Under the pieces are notes generated by a model. That model was not told where the DNA came from, ran no database searches, and saw nothing but the letters and a program-made list of their open reading frames with translations. A stretch of DNA of 64,000 bases from Daucus carota subsp. sativus (Eukaryota; Streptophyta; Magnoliopsida; Apiales; Apiaceae), in NCBI RefSeq assembly GCF_001625215.2, contig NC_030385.2, forward strand, positions 303,135 through 367,134, written 5' to 3'. Shown here one piece after another: positions 46,401-56,766 of this stretch (within the stretch, counting starts at the first letter, position 1; the number at the start of each line of letters is the position of its first letter). A program made the position numbers and the translations under genes.

Positions 46401-49400
46401 TGCACATGCATCATTCAGTCTGTACTGTGTAAGAAACAACCTTGTTCTCCCTGATAACAGCCAAGAAAGTAATGATAACCTAGGTCCTCACCTTATTGGT
46501 GAACCTCCAAAGATCGATGTTGCTCCAGTTGAGATGGTTGAAGGGGATGACGAAGATGGTTCTTCTGGTGTTCTTCCTGCAATAAAGATATATGATGATG
46601 AGGTGAATATAAGGTTTCTTATTTGTGGCATGACATGCTCCCTGGTAAGACAGACTTCTCACAATCATGTTTCTTTCTTTTGCATCTTCTTTTGAAATAT
46701 GTTTTTTTTATTACTTGGGTTTTCTTATGACTTCTTTTTTAATTTTATCAGGATGAAAGCTTATTAGGATCTTTGGCAGATGGCCTGAATGCTCTTTTGA
46801 GTATTGAAGTATGTATCTTGAGTGCTCTCTATGCATTAAATCCTACCAAAATACATTTCTCAAAATTTATCTGTAATGGAAGCTATTAGCAAATTTTTGG
46901 AACAGTTGAATATGGGTTATGAACTTGAAAGATTTTGCCATCGAGGAGTGTGGAAAATAGGATAACAAGGACATAAAATCAAGGAAAACAAGTAATTGAT
47001 TATCTCGTTGTCGAGCTATTTGTAAGCTATTCGAGTTTGGTTCATAAAATCTTGAGTTTGGTTAAGGGTTTAGACTATAATTGAGCCAAGCACGAGCTCA
47101 AGCTGTTCAAATACTTCATAGAACTCTCAAATGCTTCATCAAGCTCGTTCTTAAATTCACTAGACTCGTGAGTCGTGAGCCAAATCGAGCCTTCATTTAT
47201 ATACTTCTTACAAATTCCTGATATACCCTTGTATATTTATTGTTTTAGTTCGGTGGAGTACTCTGAAGATGATCAGTAATTGGAGTACTATATGCCTTAA
47301 TATTTGTTCTTCAATACATTTTGCGATATATAATAACCTGAGCATATTGCAGGACATGTAGTACTCCAGTTAGTACTTCATTTATATAAAGTACTCCACT
47401 GAAATCTTGGCTATATGTATATATGAAATATTAATATGGATTTACATATTCAAACAGATTGAGTTGAGCTTATCATGTTCAAGATTTGTCAATCTAGTAC
47501 GGTTAATTTGAGCCTGAGCAATGGGCATATCCCTTTTTTTGTCGGGCTGAAATTCGAAATAAAATTTATTGCTACATCATGCTTGAGTCTGATACAGTAG
47601 TATTTGGCTGATTAATATTGAAGACCTGTTTTAATTTGTTTGCCTTAGTCCATGCTATATGGTACTTGGCCAGCATTAACTTCTCATGTTTGTTTCTTGT
47701 GTGGCTTCCAGATGCGGGGGAGTAAGCTTCACAATCGTGTTAGGTATGTTGTGGTTTAGGTTATCCGACAAACAAGTGTGGATCTTTGTTTGTTTCTGCT
47801 TACAGAAGGTGTACAGGTTACTGACTTGCGTAGAGTTAATTTACAAGTTAGAGTAGAAGAAATTTTTTTGCTTAAAAGTTGTGATCTGTTTGGACCTTCG
47901 ATAGTTTAAAACTTTGAAGTTACAGAAAATATAAAACAATGGTTAATAATATTACAAGCTTCATGTGACGATAGTAATATATATTCTCGTCTCAGAAATT
48001 AAAAATTATAAATAACTCAATGAAACAAGTACTCACACTCTATTTTCTAATATTCAACTTATAAATAGGTCTTGAAGGAAAACTTTTTTTTTTTTTTGAA
48101 AGGTCAAAAGTTGGTATTTAATAAACAGATTACAGAAGGTATTTTGGCCTACAAGTTGACTTAACTTGCAAGCTAATTGATCGGACCAAATTAGCTAATT
48201 TTAGCTTCCAAGTTGACTTTAACGTGCAAGCTGCTTTAACAAACAGGCCATAAGTATTTTGCTTAAACTATTACCCACTAAAGCTGTGTTAAAAGGAGGC
48301 AATTCATGAACACGTGAAATTTGTTTGTGGTATCCATTATAAATTCTTTTGCTTTTTAGACCGAGTAATATTTATTTTAGAAGAGTGTGCACATGGTGTC
48401 ACTAAAAACTAAGACATGACATAAGGAATATATTTGTGTCACTAGCACACATGCTCAAACTTTAAGCCAAAATCCTTTGAACAGGCCATTGTAAGCATGA
48501 GAAATAATTTCAACTTAACCTGGCCCCTTTAGCCTTGTTATAGAATTAAGAATGACATTGTAGTAAATAACAGGTTTTTTACTAGTTCGATTTATCTACT
48601 TGAAACCAGTGCACAAACTTGAAAAATTAGCTGTAGGAAGTAATATATGTTGTGAACTCTTGTGGTATTGAAAATAAACCCATCCTTGACCATGCTTCTC
48701 CTGAGCAGCAACTTGATTGATTGATTGATTAATTTTATTGCTCTGTGGCTCAGTGCGCTTCCACCACCTCTCCAGGCAGGAACATTTTCTCGTGGTGTTG
48801 TGACCATGCGTTGTGATTTGTCAACCTCTAGTGCTGCCCATATATCCCTTTTGGTGTCGGGTAGTGCACAAACATGTTTTGATGATCAGGTAAACCAAAA
48901 AGTAGAAGACATTATTATTTTGAGATTCAGATAATACGTTTGTAGTTTCCATATCTGAGGCATTATGGATTGTTTTTTGTCTGTTCCCAGCTGCTGGAGA
49001 ACCACATTAAGAGTGAACTTATTGAAAAAAATCAGTTAGTTCATGCTCTGCCAGTTACTGAGGAAAACTCTCAATCTTTATCTGAACCTCGGACTTCTGC
49101 TGCGGTAGCTTGTGGGCGATCAGTATTTGAAGTTGGCATGAAGGTTCCTACTTGGGCTTTACAGGTCTCTTTTTTCTCTTTCTCGTAATTAAGTTCTATT
49201 TTATTATTCATTTTACATATCATGACTTGTAATTTGAGGGATTTGGGAATCTTAGCCTATAAGTTGTGATGCCAACCTTTTATTTTATATATACTAGCTT
49301 ATAACCCGTGCCATGCACGGATATTTCTGAAAATATAAGTTCATCTTAATTATTCGTATGATGTATGGATATTTTTAAAAAATTGTTTGTATTAATATAT

Positions 49401-49774
49401 ATATATATATAGGCACTTGCTCAAATGAGAACTTTCTTAAAATGAGAACCGTGAGAACTTTTTTAATTTATCAATATCTCATTCATTTGAAGGGCCCCGC
49501 CAGGGGCACCTTCACAAAAAATGTATATAATTAAGGTCTTCACCTAGCTAGTCGAAAAAAATCAAAAAAAAAAAATCACTGATGACGTGGCAGTGGACTT
49601 TTTTTTTTTGAATTTTTTTTTGAATTTTTTTTTTTGACTAACTAGGAAGAGACTAGTTTTATATACATTTTTTATATTGGGTACCCGCTAGTTTGATGTT
49701 TAGATTAGCCAAAATATGATAAATTAAGGAAGTTCTCACGGTTCTCATTTTAAGAAGTTCTCACTGGAGTAACC

Positions 49775-49819
<45 letters not shown>

Positions 49820-52800
49820 GTTATATCTTACTAATATTTTATACGCTGATATATACAAGATTAAATTTAACATTTTCATTTCAGTAAAAATGAAAAGATT
49901 TAGTGAGGAGTTAGTAAAAATGAAAAGATTTAGTGATGAGTTAATAACAGTGTTTGAAATAGAACATAAAATAGGAAGTAGGAATGTAGGATTAGTTATG
50001 AATTTTATAATAATTACCATATTCTATTTATAGAACCTCCTTTTATTTGGTTTAGAACATAAAAAAAATAAAAGTCGTATTCTTATTGCAAAACCAACTT
50101 TTATATGTTTTTTACAAAACCTCCTATTTTATTCAGAACATAAAAAGAACAGGGGAAGTATTCAATTTACAAATCCTATTTCTAATGGATTTGAACATCG
50201 AAAGTATCATTTATATATTATGTATAAATATCTTTTATTATTACATGATCTTCACCGTTTTTTAAATAACAAGATCTAATGATTCGTATTTATTATGCGG
50301 TGTTTAGAACATATAAAGAATAAAAGTCGTATATTACTTGCGTCCAAAATTTACTTCTACTTAATTTTATAAAATCTTCTTCTATTTATTTAGAACATAA
50401 AAAGAGAAGAGAATATATACTATTTGCAAAATCTATTCCTATTTGATTTAGAACATCGTAAGTATAAATTTTATTTTATATTTGAATATTTGAATATTAT
50501 ATATAAATATCTTTTATTATTATGTAATCTTGACCGTATATCAAACAATATAATCTAATTTCGTATGTATTCTGCGGTACTATACTAAACGACCAAACTA
50601 TCTTCCTTATGCTTATTATATATAAGGATATAATAATGCTGAGTTTGGATAGGAAAAAAGTAGCAAAAGTATATGAAGCCTCTTATGAGAGGAATCAGCC
50701 AAGTCTTTTTCATTATGCTAGTATAATATGATGAAGTACCTAATATGTTTTTTAATTCTTTGATTGATAGATGTGCCTAAATTGCCGATTTTCACTTTGA
50801 TTTGTGTATAATGGAAAATCCCTTGATATAGTGTAAGGAATTAGATGAAGTTATAAGCTAAGCTCTATCCAACTAAATCCAACCTTTTCTACAGTACTTT
50901 ATAAAATTGTAAAAGGCAATTACTTGGCTTCTGCATCTGTTCCCAACTTCCTACCCTAAACTGATTTATTATTATATTAAAAGGAAGCATGACCATCAGT
51001 TGTGTAGTAGTGAAACAGCAAGTAAAGCAAATTATCACACTGATAAATAACATGCACCAAAGCCATCTTAGGCCTAAACTGGGAATTTTTCCCCATATTA
51101 TCCATCAAGTTGATTAATCATGATTTTTTTAGTTGCCTTGCTTATATACTACTCAAATACAAACTACTAAAATACAAACTAAATACAAACCAATGCGATT
51201 CAGTGGAATGGTAAGAATTTTGGGACCGGGGATGGACCCCGATATGGGCCTAGACGGGGTCTAAGTGGGGCTTAGTGGGACCATGTTGGGGCCAAGTTTT
51301 GGCTCTTAAGGTTGTCTGGAGCCTGTCCAGGGCCTGTGCGGAGCCTTGGCGAGGCTCTAGCGGACCCGGGGTGGATTGAGTGGGGGGAGGGGAGAGTGGG
51401 CCCTAGGTGGGTGATGACATATAGGGGGTGGGTGATGTCGTTTAGGTATAGTTTCTCTCGGTTTGTATTTTAGTGGTTTGTATTTCAACAATTGCCTATA
51501 TATATATATATGATCGCCTGTGATTAAAATTCTTTTCGTGTGCATTTTCAGGTTTTAAGGCAGTTGGCACCAGAAACTTCTTATCGGTGCTTAGTTGCAC
51601 TTGGCATTGCAGGTGTTCAGGGGTTGGCTGTTTCTTCATTCGAGGAAGATGACGCTGAACGGATCCTTTTCTTCTGTAGAAAGCAGGGAAGAGATGATTT
51701 TGCAAAAAGAATGAATATAACTAGTCCTCCTATATGGTTTAGACCACCTGCTCCAAGTAGAAAGAGATCTCTAATGTCTATAGAAGGCTCACGGGATGGT
51801 TTCTATTCCGGAAGTCAAGCTGCCCAGGAACAAGAAGATCAAAAGGATAAAGAAACTGGATTATCCAATGGGATTACTACTCCTTTAGTACCTGTTAGGA
51901 ATAAATTGAAAGTGGCTGCAATGAGGCCCATTCCTCACATCCGTCACCAAAAAATGTTACCCTTTGCTGGACTTTCTGAGACAAATGGACATGAGGGTGG
52001 TCAGGTGAAGGCTAACATGCCAGCTATGCCATCCACAAAGCACAGCATGGTTGGAGCAAATTCTACTAGCCATCGCAAATCATTATCAAGTTCATATCAG
52101 GCAAAACAGATTATTTCCTTGAATCCCCTTCCCTTGAAAAAGCATGGTTGTGAGAGGAGCCCCATACACGTTTGCTCAGAGGTAATTTTCTTGTCATAGT
52201 CAAAGATATGTCAAAAAGGAGGGTATGGGATCTTATTTTCCAGCTATCATTGTGGCAAGTCAGGGGTTTGTGATGGTGGTTCATTGCGTAGACACAGGCA
52301 CACCCACACATGCAACCCTATATTAGAATTTTCTAGTACTCTGATATTCACTGCAGCTTCTATAATTTTGATCACACAGGAGGAGTTTCTCAAGGATGTT
52401 ATGCAGTTTCTGATCCTTCGGGGACACACTCGTCTCATACCTCAAGGTGGTATTGCAGAATTCCCAGATGCTATACTGAATGCAAAACGGCTTGATCTCT
52501 TCAACTTGTACAGAGAGGTTAGCTATTTTGCGTGTTCTTGCTGCTTTAGCAATTAGCACTGATCATGAAAATCTCTACTGGCTGTTATATTCTCTTCATG
52601 TCAAAGCCTAAGGCTTGATGTTAAACAGAAAAATCATCTTACAGTTGGAAATATTGTAGGTAGTTTCAAGGGGCGGGTTTCATGTTGGCAATGGTATTAA
52701 TTGGAAAGGGCAGGTTTTCTCCAAGATGAGCAATCATACAGTAACCAATCGCATGACGGTAGGCTCTGTAACCCTGCATCTTTGTTCTTTGCCTTTTGAA

Positions 52801-53644
52801 TTTCACATTATTATGGCAGCAATTTTGTGCACAGATGTGAAAAGGTGAAATCAACTGTTTTGCTTGGTCAGAATCATAGTTCACTTTATGGAATTTGGTG
52901 GTTAACTTACACCCATAAATCACTGCATATCTGCTAGTATATTCTTAAGAAATTATCAACACAAAATTTTTACAAGTGGCGGCAGTTCAAACATTGTGAA
53001 TATAAGTCAGCTTGGGTTTTTTGTTTTTTGAGGTTTACGCTGAGGGTTGATATCTGTACCTCTAATTTTAAACTTCTGGTTATAAAGATTGCTATTACAT
53101 GTAATGCATTACTACAAGTATTATGTGATTAAATGTATTCATTGAAATGTAATTGTGATTATATCCAACTAGGGTGTCGGAAACACGCTTAAAAGGCACT
53201 ATGAAACTTACCTTCTGGAATATGAATTGGCGCATGATGATGTTGACGGAGAGTGCTGCTTGCTTTGCCACAGGTTTTTTTTTTCTTTTGTCCATGAAGT
53301 AGATAAATATGCTTGTATGCTATTTTGGTCATTATCTCTAACATGAAATCTGTTGATGTTGCCAGTAGCGCTGCTGGGGATTGGGTGAACTGTGGCATAT
53401 GTGGTGAGTGGGCTCATTTTGGATGCGATAGAAGGCAAGGTCTTGGTGCCTTCAAGGTAAAATATATGTTGGAAAGTCAACTTGTGCAGTCATGAATTTG
53501 TCCTGACCTGTTTCCTTGAGATGAACATATTTTTTGAACATGCAGGATTATGCCAAAACAGATGGTCTTGAATACATTTGTCCACAGTGCAGCATTTCAA
53601 ATTTTAAGAAGAAACTGCAGAAAACCACAAATGGCTACTCTTGA
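43439..53644 (+). CDS. ARID4: AT-rich interactive domain-containing protein 4-like (ARID + PHD finger)
   Basis: Fifteen exons: 43439-43582, 43677-43868, 45994-46047, 46129-46217, 46368-46644, 46752-46808, 47712-47743, 48754-48889, 48991-49164, 51552-52181, 52380-52517, 52660-52758, 53173-53273, 53366-53456 and 53546-53644. They total 2313 nt (770 aa). The long N-terminal region (1 to about 590) is of the type seen in plant ARID4. The ARID DNA-binding domain follows from residue 596 (EEFLKDVMQFLILRGHTRLI, then FDAIL-type helix, YREVVSRGGF, LKRHYETYLLEYE). A C-terminal PHD-type zinc finger follows (CCLLC, CGICGEWAHFGC, YICPQCS). Plant ARID4 is a nuclear protein linked to chromatin regulation; the role here is inferred from domains. 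Introns 2, 7 and 9 are enlarged by transposons or repeats. The start is the first in-frame ATG, preceded by an overlapping upstream ORF. Confidence 0.94.
44385..45417. mobile_element. Non-autonomous hAT-like element with 8 bp target duplication, in ARID4 intron 2
   Basis: The element spans 44393-45409 (1017 bp). It begins TAGAGATGGCAACGGGTCGG and ends, read inverted, TAGGGATGACAATTTTATCC. The 8 bp AGAGGCTA is duplicated directly on both sides (44385-44392 and 45410-45417). An 8 bp duplication and A/G-rich short inverted termini fit the hAT superfamily. Inside is a tandem duplication of about 267 bp (44791-45057 and 45058-45310), with GGGTTTCGG/GATCCAAATCC-type repeats. No transposase. Confidence 0.85.
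44791..45310. repeat. Internal tandem duplication, about 267 bp, within the hAT-like element
   Basis: Two copies begin at TATATTAAATTTAATTAT and contain CAATTATCCAA(C/T)TTACCGGTT, ACATAAGTCATGTATT and a GGGTTTTGGATT(T/C)GGATCGGG block. They differ by scattered substitutions. Confidence 0.8.
46809..47711 (+). other. ARID4 intron 6
   Basis: A 903 bp intron. The 46990-47190 part is rich in GAGCTC/CTCGAG-like words (AGCTATTCGAGTTTGG, GAGCCAAGCACGAGCTCAAG), typical of a dispersed repeat. No gene was seen. Confidence 0.4.
47744..48753 (+). other. ARID4 intron 7
   Basis: A 1010 bp intron following a 32 nt exon. It includes an A/T homopolymer region near 48080 and a possible MITE remnant with CAAGTTGACTT repeats (48150-48225). 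No gene was seen. Confidence 0.4.
49410..49779. mobile_element. MITE with about 55 bp terminal inverted repeats inserted in a (TA)n microsatellite, ARID4 intron 9
   Basis: The left arm contains AATGAGAACTTTCTTAAAAT then GAGAACCGTGAGAACTT. The right arm is its near-perfect reverse complement. Both sides are flanked by (TA)n runs (about 49394-49410 and 49779-49814), consistent with insertion into a TA microsatellite. The body has poly-A and poly-T tracts and no coding capacity. Confidence 0.8.
50045..50580. repeat. Diverged tandem duplication, unit about 256 bp, in ARID4 intron 9
   Basis: Two copies share GAACATAAAAAGA, TTTGAACATCG(A/T)AAGTAT-type sequence, TATAAATATCTTTTATTATTA, and ATCTAAT..CGTAT(T)TATT(A/C)TGCGG. 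Matching points at 50137 and 50393 give the period. Confidence 0.6.
51132..51498. mobile_element. MITE-like element with strongly G-biased interior, ARID4 intron 9
   Basis: The left arm has CAAATACAAACTACTAAAAT and the right arm, inverted, GAAATACAAACCACTAAAAT, giving an inverted repeat of about 35-45 bp. The interior (about 51220-51450) is a strand-asymmetric G-rich block with many GGGG runs (GGGGTGGATTGAGTGGGGGG and similar). The surroundings are AT-rich. Confidence 0.6.
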
Positions 53645-55345
53645 GCCATCATTCTGACCCGTCTATTTTTGGCGACCAGATTTTCTTTTCCTCTGTTACG
53701 GGGCAGCGGTTTTGGGCATCTGTCATAGTAGGAATGTCCAGCGTTTATTGTCAAGTTGCTTGGCTGTTTCATATCAAAGGGTACTTGCAACTTAATAGGA
53801 AACAAGTTCCTGAGAGCAGCAACTGGAATAAAAAGGGTTGTGTGTTATAATATTTGAGTGATTATGTAATTTACTAGATTTTGGTATATTAAACATACTT
53901 TGTTTAACAAAGTGCTAATTGTTTTCAAATTCTATATAATGTAATCTATTAAACCAGTTTGGCTAGTGTGGAAGAGAGCTTTAACATGGCTAGAGTAAGC
54001 AGTTTTGAAGAGTACTTTTTACATGCATTTTTCTATTTGGGCCAATCTACATGCTTCTTATTTATGGAGATGAGCGCAACCCCAAGAACTGCTTCAAAAA
54101 TTCTTCATGGCAAAAAATCACGAACACTTTTTTCTTTTTTTGCCAAACAAGAACTTAAACACTTTTTATCTCCATGATGAAATTGTAAAAGCTCTGTGAA
54201 TGTCCATAATTAGAGTTGCTCAAATGGGCTTTTGGTGCTATAATAATATTATCATTCTGTCAGAATGTACATTCCTTTGGATGAATTGTATTGAATTATA
54301 CATGTTTGTTTAATAGAAGTTGCTTTTGCTTTTGGTTTCTATTTTTCTTGAATCTTTTGTGTAAATAAGTAGAATCATTTTTAAAAAGCCCAGAATTCTA
54401 GCTTCTTTCCCAGAGATTCTGGGGCCGTTTGGGTTTGCTTAAAAGAAGTGATTTCTTGCTTATAGTAAAGAAGTGGAGTAGAATTGAGAAGTAAATAAAT
54501 TAATAAAGTGTTTGGAAAAGAAGCAAAAATTGTGAGAGAGAAGCTAACATTCTCAGCTTCTTAAAAGTGCTTCTACTTCTTCACACAAACGGATTAAGAA
54601 AAGCAGAAGCAGGATTTACTTCTATTTCCCAAACAAGCCTTCTGTTTCTTTTTCAAACACTTTATTAACTTATCTACTTCTCACTTTTAATCCATTTCTT
54701 TACTTTAAACAAAGAACCACTTTTTCTAAGCTTGCCCAAACTGCCCCATAATATTCGTATATTTTGCCAGTGACGTAGTTACAGGAGTTGAAATCTGTCA
54801 ATCATCTGTATTCATATACATATAAAATTTGTCAATCATCACTAGTCATATACATTTAGTCATATTGTAGCTAATATTGGAGGTCTGAATGTGTTAATTT
54901 TACGAATTAACATGTTAAGAAATGAAAAAACTAATTAAATACTCCCAACACAATAATAATTAATCTAGTCCCAACACAATCATTTAGTCCCACAATTTTT
55001 TTTTATTATATGTAATGAATTCGAATGATGTTAAGGTTGTGTATTGGAATATTTTTCCCTCATCCGTGACTTATTTGTAGAACAAGTTAGCCCCCGGATA
55101 CAAAATAGCCCGCTGGATACGAATCCCGGTCCGGTATTCCGGCAAAGGTTACCGTATGTCGAGCACAACATGAAACCTCTAGTATTAATATACCTATCTT
55201 CTATTAATTGATTAATATTAATAACCACGTTAACACTTAATTGGTCATTAAGCTCCAGTAAGAAGATCGAACTGCAGATATGGATATTGCTATACGAAGT
55301 CCATCGTATTTTGAGAAACTTTTCCACACATTCTCTGAATAGGTC
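53645..55345. other. Spacer downstream of ARID4
   Basis: The ARID4 3' UTR (at least to about 53900) is followed by AT-rich sequence and one hAT-like MITE (54421-54747). No gene was recognised. The expected N-terminal exon of the truncated LEA2-like ORF is not found here. Confidence 0.5.
54421..54747. mobile_element. hAT-like MITE (GGGGCCGTTTGGG ends)
   Basis: The left end GGGGCCGTTTGGGTTTGCTT and the right end, inverted, GGGGCAGTTTGGGCAAGCTT form terminal inverted repeats that extend imperfectly into A/G-rich arms. The 327 bp body is non-coding and internally palindromic (AAGAAGTAGAAG-like words on both strands). A clean target duplication was not visible. Confidence 0.7.
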
Positions 55346-55813
55346 TTGTTTCTTTTTCTTGTAATCCACATCACAGCCCCGGGGACACTTACATTGATGG
55401 TAATCTTTGTGTTGAAACCTCAAAAGCCCATTTTTTCGCTCCGGACAGTAAGCTTAGATTCATATAAACTGGATGTTTCTTCAAACTCGACCTTATTTGT
55501 TTCATCAGTTGTTTCATTAGGTTCAAATGCTCAAAATCCTAATAAAATTGGTATCAAGTACAGCAGATCAAGAATGCACATCTTCAGTGAAGATGCAATA
55601 ATTGGACAGATCCGAGTTCCTGAGTTCTATCAACCTTCTCATAGCACAAATGTAAGTGTACCCACTCGAGTTGTGTTCCATTGTGTAAATATCAGTCAAA
55701 TCCTCTCAGGTGTTTCAGATGTTTCCTTACACACCCTTGCTAAGATAAGAATATCAGGTGATATCAGAGCTCATATTCAAGTATTTCGCATCACCTAACC
55801 AACAGTCAAGGTA
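55346..55813 (+). pseudogene. LEA2 / NDR1-HIN1-like (NHL) domain protein fragment, 5'-truncated
   Basis: The open frame carries the end of a membrane segment (LMVIFVLKPQKPIFSLRTVS) and a nearly full LEA2 domain (LDSYKLDVSSNSTLFVSSVV, NPNKIGIKYSRSRMHIF, IRVPEFYQPSHSTNVSV, GDIRAHIQVFRIT). The only ATG in frame (55397) lies inside the membrane segment, so the usual cytoplasmic N-terminus is missing. The frame stops with TAA at 55796-55798. In family members a Leu follows FRIT, and the next codons (Pro-Thr-Val-Lys) still match, so the stop is probably a mutation of a Leu codon. A donor-like GTATGT follows. LEA2/NHL proteins are membrane-associated stress and defence proteins. This copy is probably inactive. 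Confidence 0.7.
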
Positions 55814-55995
55814 TGTACTATCAGATTATCAATAAGTTAACTGCATTCTCTATAAAATGTTACTCGTTTGTAATTTTTTTATTTATCTAGCCAGATAAAT
55901 ACCACCTTTTTATGTACATATATTGCTTAATGGACAATAGATACAAACTTAAGAAACATAAAGAAGTTGACCATAAGTAGTTGATGTAAACCTAC

Positions 55996-56284
55996 CTAGA
56001 AGTAGGCAATTCACTTAGCACAATGTCCAGAACTTGAAGTGCTTCTTGGGGCGCATCAGCCTGCCTCCCCTTCAAAAACATTTCCAAGTGGTGCAAGTCG
56101 GCACGTGAAGCTAGTGTGATTACAACTTTACATTCCCCCTTTCTCCTGCATTCATGGGAAGATAACAAACTATTAACAGCTGTTTTGAGCTCACAAAATA
56201 TTTTCAATAATAAAAGAAGTCCAGAAGAGTACCTTGCAGTGCCCGATCCATCATCTTCATCAGTGACGGTGATTTTGATTCATT
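55996..56284 (-). pseudogene. ARGONAUTE gene fragment (two exons)
   Basis: On the minus strand, a first piece ending at 56233 reads [13 protein letters not shown], and an exon 56145-55996 reads [20 protein letters not shown] then [19 protein letters not shown] and SELPTS. This is the linker-1/PAZ-proximal region of AGO1/AGO10-type proteins. Splice donors (56233 and 55996) and acceptor (56146) and the phase are intact, and there is no internal stop. The flanking AGO exons are absent, and the sequence runs into the LEA2-like fragment. It is a partial gene copy, not a functional ARGONAUTE. Confidence 0.8.
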
Positions 56285-56766
56285 GATTTATCTTTGTATT
56301 TAATTTTACATGGAACCGCTAAAATAAAAATGAAAATAGTGTAAACAAAGCTCATTCCTCATACCCCTCCCTCATACCCACCTCCGCCCCTTGTGCATGA
56401 CAAACCTACAACTTGGGTGTTTGAGAAATCAGTTTGAAATTATTTCCTCAACAATATAACAATATTGCAGAATGAGGTAAAAAGACACAAATACACTATT
56501 ACCATGCTTTCATCTATCCAACTAATAAAAGACAAACATATCCCAGAACAAATTGAACTCTAGCATTATAAACTCATTATGCCACAGGATTGCAAGTGAT
56601 AAATATTTGGTTAAAAATGTTCCCAATGCACAAGAGCTACAACATATTTCAATGCTCACAGAAATTAGAAAACAAAATTGAGTTCAACCATAACCAGCTA
56701 ACAGAGGTTACTAATAAAAAAAAAAATCCGAAGCGATAATTGCTAATATAAATTGTTCTGAATAAT

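Noticed and set aside
53641-54177. Two plus-strand frames downstream of ARID4
   Set aside because: The first overlaps the ARID4 stop and lies in its 3' UTR. The second has no family resemblance and lies in AT-rich spacer.
55031-55423. Minus-strand 130-codon frame overlapping the LEA2-like ORF
   Set aside because: Composition is low in confidence and it is antisense to a recognisable LEA2 domain; treated as chance.
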